Source of the DNA: JAXMBN01 sp046349875
GTDB lineage: Bacteria > Planctomycetota > Planctomycetia > Pirellulales > Pirellulaceae
Reading direction: 5' to 3'
DNA: 64,000 nt
Assembly: GCA_046349875.1 (NCBI GenBank)
Contig: JAXMBN010000012.1
Coordinates: 62,001-126,000, forward strand
This document shows positions 39,040 through 48,782 of this stretch, piece by piece. The position numbers and the translations under genes are program-made. The notes beneath the pieces were generated by a model. That model made no database searches. It had not been told where the DNA came from and saw nothing but the letters and a program-made list of their open reading frames with translations. Within the stretch, counting starts at the first letter, position 1, and each line of letters starts with the position of its first letter.

Positions 39040-42000
39040 CTAGAAACCAAGGTTCATTTGGCGGGTCGAGCTACCATCGCTCTTGGGAGTTGGCTTATCG
39101 TGCTTGCGATGCTCTTTCGAGGGGAGCGAACGTCGCATATCTGCGATCCGATCGCCACTCAATAGTACAAGTCCCATCTCGACATGAATGGGATCGATCC
39201 GAAACTGTTTGCAAAGCACGCGCTGATACATCTGCAACTGAGGCAAATGGTGCTCCATGCGTTCTCTTTCCCAAGCATCGATCGATACATTCGTATCCAA
39301 CGCATCGGTCTTGTAGTCGAGAATCTCTGCACGAATGACCACGCCATTGCGGGCGCCAAGAACCAATCGATCGATGGTACCGCGCAGCAATTGTCCATCT
39401 AACAACTCGAGCAATCTCCGTTCATTGGATACGTCGAGTTGATTGACACCCTCTTTCTTCCAATGATCGTACCGTTTGCGTGAGAGTCCGTTTCGAACAC
39501 TTGCGAGCTCGAGCGTTCGTTCCATATCGGTCAAAAGCGATTCCAGCGGAACGTGCGACATCTGCTCGGGCTTGAGTGTGGTCAAAGCCAATTCCCGCAT
39601 GTGCTTACGGTCCCATCGAAAATCTTCGATCCATTGAATTTCCTCGAACCACCGATGGGTCAGGGTTCCGATAATCGCCCCAATCGATTCGTTTCGTTCC
39701 AGCGCCTTTTTCATGGAAGCGAGACGTTGTTCGCCAGCCGACGAGGGCCGCGACGTTATTCGATGGCGAGTTGCCTCGAGCATTTGCGTTGGATGGAGAG
39801 CAACCCGAATCCAAGCTGCTTGTTCACTGGAGACTTTGGAAACGTCCTTCGTTACGGAACTCGCTGAATCGTTGGCTGCTTGTCGCGTCGAATCGACGCT
39901 CTTGGAGTCCGGCATCGATGCTTCATACCAAACCGGATTCCCCGTCGAATACAACAAGCAGTTGGCCTGCCCCCGTTGTTTCTCATCATCCACAAGGATC
40001 GATTGCAACACGGAGCCCCAACGGTTGGCGGGCTTATCGTGCGCCGTCGTATAGAGGTAGAGCCCTTGGCGAGCACGCGTCAATGCGACATAGAATACGC
40101 AGAGTGCTTCCGTGAGCTGACTATTTGAAAGATCGTCGAAGACATCCTGCCATTCTTTTTCAATGAAGGGACGCAGATAACGATTGAAGTATCGAATCAC
40201 TCCGATCGGAGCACTCATTCGATCCACCGAACGAGCCACAAATGTAGGCGTCATACCTCGAATCGACAAATCGAGATCGGGCAAAAAGACCGCGTCAAAC
40301 TCAAGGCCTTTGGATTGATGGATCGTCATGACGCGAACTTGGCTCGGATTCGGCAATGCTACCCGTTCGGATCGCACAAAGGATACGAAATCGCGAATGC
40401 GATCCATCGCATTGGCTTCGTATTGATACGCTAGTTGAATCAGCTGTTCCAGCCGTTGCTGATCACGTTCGTTGCAATAGCAGGCCATTCGATCCGCATA
40501 GTATGCGACCGCAGCACCGTACCCAACATCGCCAATCTTCTTCCGTATCGATTCAGCCAAACGATCCATTGCCACAAGCGGATCGAATTCTAGGTGTTTC
40601 ACCAAAGGAGAAGTAGCCACATGGAACGCTGCGATGCTATCCGCTGGATGATCTGCCAATTGCAACAAGCTCAGCATGCACTCGACAGCTGCCGAATCCG
40701 TCAGCGGATTACCACCTTCTTGACTTGCATCCACACCTTTCATCCGCAACAAGTGGATCATCTGAGCCACATCTTTGTTGCGACGCACCAGAACGCCAAT
40801 GGAAATATGAGGTGCGGCTGCAGCCAGTTTCTCGAGATCGTCCGCCGCCCTTTTCATCAAGTTCTCATCGGCATCCTCATCGTCGAACTCTTCTGTTGGA
40901 TCCTCGCGTTTCACACGGCCGTTGACCAATGGAATGTATCCTGGAAGATTCAACTTAGCCGTATCATGTTTGGGAAAAGTGTTTTCCCATTTCATGGCGG
41001 CCTCGGTGGCTTCACCAAAATTGGAATGCTTCTTCAAATTCCCAAACACTTGATTGACAAACTCGATGACGACAGGCGAACTTCGAAAGCTCGAGTTCAA
41101 TGCACGCTGAGACACACCATCCAAGTTCTTCTGCACCGAATCAAAAATCTCGGCAACCCCACCGCGCCAACCATAGATCGCCTGCTTGGTGTCACCCACA
41201 CAGAAGAAGCTACGGTCGCGCCTCATACCTTCCCGGGTAATCGTTTCTGCGAATGGCTTGATGATCTCCCACTGCGCCGGCGACGTGTCCTGAAACTCGT
41301 CCAGTAACAAGTGATCGATACGAGCGTCGAGTCGGAAGTCGATCGTAAACTTAGAGATGCGAGGTACCTTCGTCGAATCCGAACCAGCGACTTCATCCTG
41401 GTCATCCTCGTTTTGAAGTTGTTGCTTCACCAAAGCCTGAGCTTGAATCCAGTTCGCCAATCGATACGAAATGTCGTCAAACGAAATGGTACGGGCTTGA
41501 TGTTTCACAATTTCTAACTGTTGGTGATAACTTTCCAACAATTGAAAGGAGGCTTCGGTTTGCGCCCGTCGCAATCCGAGTTCCTGTGCCGCAGCCGCTG
41601 CCCTTAGAATCACCAAGGCATCGACCAGATTCTTCTCGAGGGGAGCACGGCGGTATTTGGGCTCGTCATCAAATGTCGCTTGAACGATAGTTGCTTTTAC
41701 AATCAAATCCCATTGTTTTGCATTGTATTGGTCGAGCAATTTTTTGCAGGCATCGTTGAAAGTGGGCTTCTTTTGATCTGCTTCGAGGACGCTCAAAGCC
41801 ATTTCCATTTCCTGTTCGTTTGGCGAGGCAGGAATGGGGAACGCACTCCAGGCTTCCGCTTGAGTCGAACGGTAGTATCGATAGCCACTGTTGACCACTT
41901 CCCGTATCTGACTTTGAATGCTCTGGCCCGAATCTCCTTTAAATAACATGTTGAGCCAGGTTCGAAGTTGTCCGCGATCTTGCGATTCAAACATCCGCTG

Positions 42001-45000
42001 GATGGCTTCATCCCGCAGTTGTGTCTCTTCAAACTCGCTGGCTAAGTGCCAGCCAGGAGGCAACTGCAACTCGAGTGAAAAACTGCGAGCCAGTTGAGAA
42101 TAGAACGAATCCAATGTGCTGACGCGAAATCGGTGAAGCTGCGAGCATAGTCGAGCCAACTGATATTCGCAGTGCTTGCGATCGATCTCCAATCCCTCAA
42201 GGTCCCTTCGCAACTCGTCGAGGGTCTTGGGCTCGCAGATTGCCGACGCCAGTTTCTTAAGGACACGATGGAGAATTTCTCCAGCTGCTTTGCGAGTGAA
42301 GGTCGTCGCAAGCACGTGATCCAAAGGTTGATCCGTAAACAGTAACCGCAACATTCGAACGGCTAGGTTGTAGGTCTTGCCCGTTCCCGCAGAGGCTCGA
42401 ATCAACTCCGGGCTAAACCATGAAGGCGAAACTTCGCCTCCCGCGCGAATGGGTGTCAACTGAAGCGTTCGCGGTTCGATATCGACGACGCGTTTTCTCC
42501 AACGGTGCGCATCATACTTCGACCGATTCTGCTCGCATTTCCTGTTGGCGATATCCCTAGTGACTTGATCTGCATCCGCCAACTCAAGACCATGATCAGC
42601 CCCAGCAAGCGAGGCTTCTTCCGTTGCTTGCAGAGGCTCGCCTTTCCAATCTTGCGGTGCTACGAAAGGCCTTGCAACGTCGTTCTGGCAAATAGCAAAG
42701 AACGGATCCCAAAAGGGAACGTGCTCTATTTCGCGCGGCCAAAACTTTTTCTGCTGGATGTCATGATAGATGGCGGCCGCTTGCACGATCGCCTTGGGAA
42801 GTTCTCCGTCGTCGAAGTCCGCCACGTCGAACTTGCATTGCCCTGCATTTTTCGGAAGCTGAATATAGCCTACCGATACTTTTTGCTCGGGTTGCACCTC
42901 AGGCAAACTTCGAATCATGCGCTCATATAACGGCAACTGAAAATCGACCCAGCCACGCTCTTTACGAAAATGCGCATTCCGTGGATTCTTGGCGGTATCG
43001 GAGGTTTTGTAATCCCAAACGGACCAAGCGTTGTCTTTCTCGTGAAAGTCGATCCGGTCGATACGTCCATGTACAAAAAACTCTTTCCCACCTGCTTCGA
43101 TGCGTACGGGCTGATCGCGATCAAAACTGTACTCGGTGGCATAAATCCTCCACCCTTCCTTGATCCACTCCGCTTGTTTGCCAGCAAAAACTGCCAATCG
43201 CTGCTTGGCTTGTTCGACCTGCAAAACCACCGCAGCTCGCAAATGGGTACCATGTCTCTCTGCTACGAGCGCATCGAATCGTTGTAGCAACCAATCCTTG
43301 ATAGCTTCGGCATCGGTGCTTGTTTCAACAGGAGAACCTTTGAGCCCTGATAGGCAATCGTGTAGCAAATTACCAAACTGATTGGCCTGCAATTCCAAGA
43401 CCGAATCATCGATGGATTCAAGTCGTTCAATGCGTCCAAGGTAATAACGATAGCGACATTCCACATAAGAACGAAACTCGGTGACTGCGAGTGAACTCGG
43501 GGCCGCCTTGTCGCGAGGGTAGGGGACAGGCAGTAGGGATTGTCCCGAAAGTGGATGCCACTTCTTTCGAACCTGACGAAGCTGCGACGTATCAACGCGA
43601 TCAAGCAAGTACATCACGCGTTCACCCAACTGAGCCGCAGGAATCGCCAGCAGCAATCGACTTGGTGTGAGTGGATCCCCTGCCAAGCTCATCTGGTGAA
43701 CGACGATTGCAACATGCGAACGAGAATGCATGATCGCTTGAAGCGAATAACAATCGCGAGCATACCGCCGCGCATTGTCCATCAACCCAAGCTCTTTGCG
43801 AAGTTCATTGGGAAGAAACGCATCGCCATTCACCGATTCGGGGACCGTTGCATCGTGCAAGCCCGTCAAGATCAGAACTTGAGCGTCATCCAATGCCAGT
43901 TCCAACCAACCCAACAATTGAATGGATTCAGACTCTTGAGGAGGCGGAATACGTTCCTGATCCAAATATCGAATGACCCAAGCCAACGCCTCGGTAGCCG
44001 TCGTTTCGATCTGCAACGATGCGGGAATGTCGGCCAAACGCGTAACGCCATCCACAACCTTCTCGGCCGCAGACCACAACGCCGAATCGGCTGCTTGGTC
44101 CAGATCCAACTTCGTATCGGCGTAACAAGCTTGCAGAACTTCTAAGAATGGTTGCGACCATTCCGAAAGAGGCTGTTTGATCGAACGTAAGGGATGGACC
44201 CATCGATCAATCGCGGTAACCAACTTCTCAACATCTTCACGATAGTGGGACTCGGGCCAATGAGGAGTGGCCACGGATCGTAGTAGTGTGTCGCGGTAAT
44301 AACGATCGACTCTTTGCAGATAATCGATGGGTAGGACTTTTTCCCGTCGCAACATGGATGCTACCGCTGGCAATCGCATGAGCTTCGCGAAGTTTTGGTA
44401 CGAAGCATCTTCAAGATACTCGCAAACGGCATGCAACAACTGTACGGGTGGCAATCGATTTACGGGCACGCCCGGACCATAGCGAGCCTGTACATTCGAT
44501 CGTTGCAATTGCTCCGTAATGATCGGAATCATCTCATCATCGGGAACTCCGATCGTGATCTGTTCCGTTGGTGTTTCCTCGGGAAGCGATCCCAGTTGTC
44601 GAACCACTTCGGTGGCAGCTTCCACAACGGATCCACGCACCACAAGCGTTTGAGGATCGACGGTGACTTGCAAATCCTGCCAAAAATCTTGAAGGAGAGC
44701 GCCGTGCGGGTCAAAACCTTTTTCCCATGATTCTGGAGCGCCGATCAAAATGGTGACGCGATCCTGAACCGCATCCAAAAATCGTCGCTGCGCCCGATTC
44801 ATGTCGACGGCACCCAACACGATGATGTCTCGCTCCGTCTTGGGCTCGCCCTTGTTGATCGCTACCCGTCGCGCCGTATAAATGTCCCACAACTTATGAC
44901 GATCAAGCTCATCGAGATACTTGCGCTGCAAACGAGCCAAGACGCGCCAACGCGCTTCCTCCGCCGTTCCGCGCAATCGCTCTGACACATCATCAAAGAG

Positions 45001-45444
45001 CATCAAGTCGGTCGCCAGCTCGCAATGCAAACTGGCCAACATACTCCCCAAATCGATCCACGGTTTGATTTGCTCCGATGTGGGAACATTGAGCAACAAA
45101 GGTTTGAGCTCTTCGGGAGGCGTTTCGCGAAGGACCTTTGCCCAGCAAAGGATTTGCACCGTATCACTAGCAAAGGGATTTTTGGCTTGATACAGTCGCT
45201 CCGGAAGCGATCCCACCGTCAAAATTTCGGGTGGGCGCAACAAAAAGCCGCTACGTTGAGCTTGTTCGGCCAGAATTTCGCCCAATCGTCTCCCTGCCAA
45301 AGAGCTTGGCAACACGATGAGCACGCGATCCATATCCCAGTTTTCATCGCGGAGATACTGTCGCTGCAAATATTGCGACGCCGAGTGTAGAATAGGGGTA
45401 TCCCACCCCAAGAACACGCGTTTCATCGATGTTGTTCGCTCCAT
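39040..45444 (-). CDS. AddB-AddA fusion: double-strand-break helicase-nuclease
   Basis: One uninterrupted frame of ~2134 residues. Residues 1-~930 look like AddB: a UvrD-like fold without Walker A, the GLHDATVPESV region, then a PD-(D/E)XK nuclease with GNLLHDCL, GRIDRID and D811-YK813 (VWDYKTSD) and FQLPLYERM. Residues ~1010-2134 are a complete AddA: Walker A SAGTGKTYN (K1023), FTRKAAGE, DEFQDTS (D1382, E1383), GDTKQAIYGWRG, SSFRSSP, TIHQSKGLEFD, ALTRARQGLY, then a second nuclease with IGTLTHRW, GTIDRL and D2043-YK2045 (ILDYKTD), QLQMY. AddAB resects DNA ends for RecA; normally the subunits are separate genes. AddB iron-sulphur cysteines (CxxCx5C) are not visible. ATG 45444 follows an AGGAGGG sequence; ATGs at 45537, 45486, 45480 and 45426 are alternatives. 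Confidence 0.9.
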   Translation of the reverse strand: MERTTSMKRVFLGWDTPILHSASQYLQRQYLRDENWDMDRVLIVLPSSLAGRRLGEILAEQAQRSGFLLRPPEILTVGSLPERLYQAKNPFASDTVQILCWAKVLRETPPEELKPLLLNVPTSEQIKPWIDLGSMLASLHCELATDLMLFDDVSERLRGTAEEARWRVLARLQRKYLDELDRHKLWDIYTARRVAINKGEPKTERDIIVLGAVDMNRAQRRFLDAVQDRVTILIGAPESWEKGFDPHGALLQDFWQDLQVTVDPQTLVVRGSVVEAATEVVRQLGSLPEETPTEQITIGVPDDEMIPIITEQLQRSNVQARYGPGVPVNRLPPVQLLHAVCEYLEDASYQNFAKLMRLPAVASMLRREKVLPIDYLQRVDRYYRDTLLRSVATPHWPESHYREDVEKLVTAIDRWVHPLRSIKQPLSEWSQPFLEVLQACYADTKLDLDQAADSALWSAAEKVVDGVTRLADIPASLQIETTATEALAWVIRYLDQERIPPPQESESIQLLGWLELALDDAQVLILTGLHDATVPESVNGDAFLPNELRKELGLMDNARRYARDCYSLQAIMHSRSHVAIVVHQMSLAGDPLTPSRLLLAIPAAQLGERVMYLLDRVDTSQLRQVRKKWHPLSGQSLLPVPYPRDKAAPSSLAVTEFRSYVECRYRYYLGRIERLESIDDSVLELQANQFGNLLHDCLSGLKGSPVETSTDAEAIKDWLLQRFDALVAERHGTHLRAAVVLQVEQAKQRLAVFAGKQAEWIKEGWRIYATEYSFDRDQPVRIEAGGKEFFVHGRIDRIDFHEKDNAWSVWDYKTSDTAKNPRNAHFRKERGWVDFQLPLYERMIRSLPEVQPEQKVSVGYIQLPKNAGQCKFDVADFDDGELPKAIVQAAAIYHDIQQKKFWPREIEHVPFWDPFFAICQNDVARPFVAPQDWKGEPLQATEEASLAGADHGLELADADQVTRDIANRKCEQNRSKYDAHRWRKRVVDIEPRTLQLTPIRAGGEVSPSWFSPELIRASAGTGKTYNLAVRMLRLLFTDQPLDHVLATTFTRKAAGEILHRVLKKLASAICEPKTLDELRRDLEGLEIDRKHCEYQLARLCSQLHRFRVSTLDSFYSQLARSFSLELQLPPGWHLASEFEETQLRDEAIQRMFESQDRGQLRTWLNMLFKGDSGQSIQSQIREVVNSGYRYYRSTQAEAWSAFPIPASPNEQEMEMALSVLEADQKKPTFNDACKKLLDQYNAKQWDLIVKATIVQATFDDEPKYRRAPLEKNLVDALVILRAAAAAQELGLRRAQTEASFQLLESYHQQLEIVKHQARTISFDDISYRLANWIQAQALVKQQLQNEDDQDEVAGSDSTKVPRISKFTIDFRLDARIDHLLLDEFQDTSPAQWEIIKPFAETITREGMRRDRSFFCVGDTKQAIYGWRGGVAEIFDSVQKNLDGVSQRALNSSFRSSPVVIEFVNQVFGNLKKHSNFGEATEAAMKWENTFPKHDTAKLNLPGYIPLVNGRVKREDPTEEFDDEDADENLMKRAADDLEKLAAAAPHISIGVLVRRNKDVAQMIHLLRMKGVDASQEGGNPLTDSAAVECMLSLLQLADHPADSIAAFHVATSPLVKHLEFDPLVAMDRLAESIRKKIGDVGYGAAVAYYADRMACYCNERDQQRLEQLIQLAYQYEANAMDRIRDFVSFVRSERVALPNPSQVRVMTIHQSKGLEFDAVFLPDLDLSIRGMTPTFVARSVDRMSAPIGVIRYFNRYLRPFIEKEWQDVFDDLSNSQLTEALCVFYVALTRARQGLYLYTTAHDKPANRWGSVLQSILVDDEKQRGQANCLLYSTGNPVWYEASMPDSKSVDSTRQAANDSASSVTKDVSKVSSEQAAWIRVALHPTQMLEATRHRITSRPSSAGEQRLASMKKALERNESIGAIIGTLTHRWFEEIQWIEDFRWDRKHMRELALTTLKPEQMSHVPLESLLTDMERTLELASVRNGLSRKRYDHWKKEGVNQLDVSNERRLLELLDGQLLRGTIDRLVLGARNGVVIRAEILDYKTDALDTNVSIDAWERERMEHHLPQLQMYQRVLCKQFRIDPIHVEMGLVLLSGDRIADMRRSLPSKEHRKHDKPTPKSDGSSTRQMNLGF

Positions 45445-45709
45445 GGCTCCGCCGCTCCCTCCTTGCCCTCGAATTCTCATGATCATACCAAATTCCCTCT
45501 TTTTGCGATCGTGCCCTATGGTTCCTTCGATCTGCAATAATTCGATTTCGAGACCTACGTTCCCTTGGAACTAATGCAATCTCCTAGAATCGTGCCAGCA
45601 TTTGACACGTTTGGTCACGAGCGAAGTTTTTTGCGCATGATCCTCCCCCGTTGACACGTCCTTCACTGCAAACCATTTCTGACAACAATCTTTCTCGCAC
45701 TCGCGATCC

Positions 45710-48700
45710 ATGGCCACTATGAGAAAACCAATGCTTGTCACCAAATCATCGCCTGCTGCCCTCACTCATCGCGTTTCGACTATCCTTTGGCGAACTTCAC
45801 TTGGACTTTCTTGCTTGATGAGTTGGCTCATCATTCCGGCAACGGGACAAGATCCAGCTTCGACGCCAACCATGAAACGAGTTCCACCTTTGACGCTAGA
45901 GCAAGCGCAAGCGGCGATCGAAACCCTTCCTGGATTCGAGATCGAACTCGTTGCGTCCGAACCCTTGGTCGTCGATCCCGTGGCTATCGCATTCGATAGT
46001 CGTGGTCGATTGCTCGTGATCGAAATGATCGACTACAGCGAGCAAGACAAAGAGCACATGGGGCGCTTACGACGACTCGAAGATACAAACCAAGACGGCA
46101 AAATGGATCGCCTCGAAACGATGGCCGAAGGTCTTTCTTGGCCAACCGCACTCGCATTAACACATCAAGGTACCATCGTCGTTCATCCTCCCACGATGAC
46201 GCTGGTAAAAGAAACTTCTCCTGGAGTTTTTTCATCGGAAGTCATCGCGGAAGGCTTTCATCGAAACAACGTGCAAGGAATGGCCAATTCCTTCCGATGG
46301 GGTCTCGACAATCGCTGGCATCTTTCGACCAGCAGCAATGGAGCAGCGATGAAAGGCAAAGGCTTCGAAGGAACGCTCGATGTCAAAGGCCGCGATATAC
46401 ATCTCGATCCTTTGTCGTGGCGTTGGGATAGCGAACCAGGGGGCGGTCAACACGGCATGGACTTCAATCGATGGGGTGACAAGTTTCTAAGCAGCAATAG
46501 CGATCACCTCCAGCAGATCGTTGCTTGGGATTACCCTTCGCTTTCCAATCAAAGCCATTCAGAGTCCTTTGCGTTGCGTCGTAGCATCGCTGTGGATGGA
46601 CCGCAGGCGGACGTCTTTCGAGCCTCACCGATCGAAGAATGGCGAACCTTGCGAACTCAAATGCGAGTCTCTGGCAAATCCCCAGGACCGATTGAAGGTG
46701 GTGGCCGCGCTGCAGGATACTTTACAGGTGCGACGGGAGTCTTCATCTACGATGGCGATCAATGGGGTGACGAAGATCAAGAGACGGCCATCGTCGCGGA
46801 TGTTGGTGGCAATCTCGTCCATCGCAAGAAGCTGACCGAGTCCGGTATTCAATGGTCCGGAAAACGAATGGATGAAGGGACCGAGTTCGTCCGCTCCAAA
46901 GACCTTTGGTTCCGTCCCATCCAATTTGGAGATGGCCCGGATGGTTGCCTCTACATCGTCGACATGTGTCGCGAAGTGATCGAACATCCCGCCAGTTTGC
47001 CCCCAGCGCTCAAGAGCCAATTGGACCTGACATCGGGCCGAGATAAAGGAAGGATCTGGCGGTTACGGAAAAAGGATCGCCCCATCCGACGGCAACTCCC
47101 CAACATGGACTCCGCCGATAGCCTTGCTCTTACGACATGGATCGATCATCCCAATGGATGGCATCGCGAAACGGCGGCGAGACTGCTCTACGAACGCCAA
47201 GACACTTCCGTTATCGATGCTTTGCAGAAGATTGCACTACAGAGCCCGCGTCCCGAGTGCCGGCTTCAAGCGTTGGCTTCCTTAAATGGTTTGCCACTTG
47301 GATTGTCTCAAGCATTTTTGCAGCAATGCATTGGCGATTCTCATCCTCGCGTTCGCGAATTCGCCATTCGGAACTTGGTACGAGTTGCGCCGATTGGACA
47401 AACCAATCCAACGCTGGCAAACTCGCAATTCCCTTCGCTTCATCAAGATCCATCGCTTCACGTCCGAATGGCGATGGCAGAAGTTGGCCCACCTTCGGGT
47501 TCGATCCCATCGGCACTGAAATGGTTACAAGCGTTACTCGAAGGACAATCGAGCCGTGAATTGCGAGCTGTAGCCGAGATCAGCTGTCGTGATCGTGCCG
47601 CAGATCTATTGCAAGCATGGGCAATCGCTTCGATGACACCGCAAGACGCCAAGATGATACAAGGGCTCTTGTATCAAGCCGTCGCGCGGCAGGGCATCGC
47701 GCAGGTCTTGCCTATCATTGAACAAGCTAAGCCAGACAATCAGGCTTTGCTGCTGACTGCGCTCAGCGAAACCGTCGATCAACATGCGACGTTGATCAAG
47801 GGTCAAGATTATGCCGTGATGCGTCCCTGGATTGAGAAGAATATCCTCCCGAAAGTCCAAGGGTGGATCAAAAACGCTTCCGAAGCCAATCCTCAAGAAG
47901 CCAATGCTCTTCGCCATGCGGGCATGCTCCCCGTCGAAGCTAGAGAATCCTTGTTGCAACAAGTATTGGAACAACCGAAAGCGATCCTTCATTTGGCAGC
48001 CTTGCGATCCTTGATTCGGCAAGACCGATCCTGCGCGACCATTGCGCTATCCGCAACCTCTAAGTTGGATCCGCAGGTTGTTCCCTCCATGATCCGTGAA
48101 GTCGCCAAACGCAAAGAGACCTCTCCACTCGTCGTGTCGGCCCTCGAAGCTCAATCGGTCGATCCCAAAGTCATTCCGATCGATGTCTGGACCATGCTCT
48201 TGCAACATGCACCAGCCGACAAGAAGAGCTTGATCGAAGAACTACCTGGCCCTATGACGACGGCTTCATGGGATCAACTGTCGAGCAAGTACCGTTCTGC
48301 ATGGGAAAAGTCACCCAATCTCGATCAAGGTGCTGCACTCTTTAAGAAGCACTGTTCCGCCTGTCACAAAATTGGAGACATCGGGACCGAAATCGGACCA
48401 GGTCTTGCATCGATACTTTCCAAATCCAACGATCAACTGGGACTTGCTGTCGCCGAACCAAGTCGCGAAGTCGATCCGAAATACCAGGTCTATCAAGTGC
48501 TGACCCAGGACTCCGAGCTCCTTGTTGGAATCATGGAAGATTCTTCGGCAGATTCGGTCGTGCTTCGCGATTCGCGTGGCGAACGCAAAACCATTCCCGT
48601 AGCGATATCGACAAAATCACTGCCGTGGGCAAGTCTCTCATGCCTGATGGCCTTTTGGACCAAATCGATCCCGTGGCATTCAATGACCTGATTGGTTATT

Positions 48701-48729
48701 TACGTTCGAGTTTCTCCAAGACCAAATAA
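45710..48729 (+). CDS. PVC-type haem-binding CxxCH protein with dehydrogenase-like domain, frameshift near the 3' end
   Basis: The frame from ATG 45710 runs to TGA 48691 (993 residues), but the last ~30 codons do not fit the family. Adding one base at the CCC run 48596-48598 gives a tail RSDIDKITAVGKSLMPDGLL...LIGYLRSSFSKTK ending at 48729 (~1006 residues), typical of this family. Order: signal region (~30-45), a beta-propeller sugar-dehydrogenase-like domain (Piru_Ver_Nterm type; FEIELVASEPLVVDPVAIAF onward), a HEAT-like helical region (~480-840), and a C-terminal cytochrome-like domain with CSACHKIGDIG. Members are exported and are thought to oxidise sugars or alcohols. It is followed by a PSCyt1 and a DUF1501 gene in the same direction. 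Confidence 0.85.
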
Positions 48730-48782
48730 ATTGGATTCACCATGATATCCAACGTGACCCGTTACCTTGTCCATCGCGTTCT

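Noticed and set aside
40594..41307. Plus-strand frame of 237 codons
   Set aside because: Antisense to the AddA helicase motifs, which are clearly conserved on the minus strand.
42580..43620. Iron-sulphur cluster in the AddB half
   Set aside because: The first Cys (in YVECRYRYY) is present, but no CxxCx5C cluster follows the nuclease motif.
45602..45679. Tandem sigma-70 promoters from the two TTGACA boxes
   Set aside because: At 16-18 bp from either box there is no -10-like hexamer.
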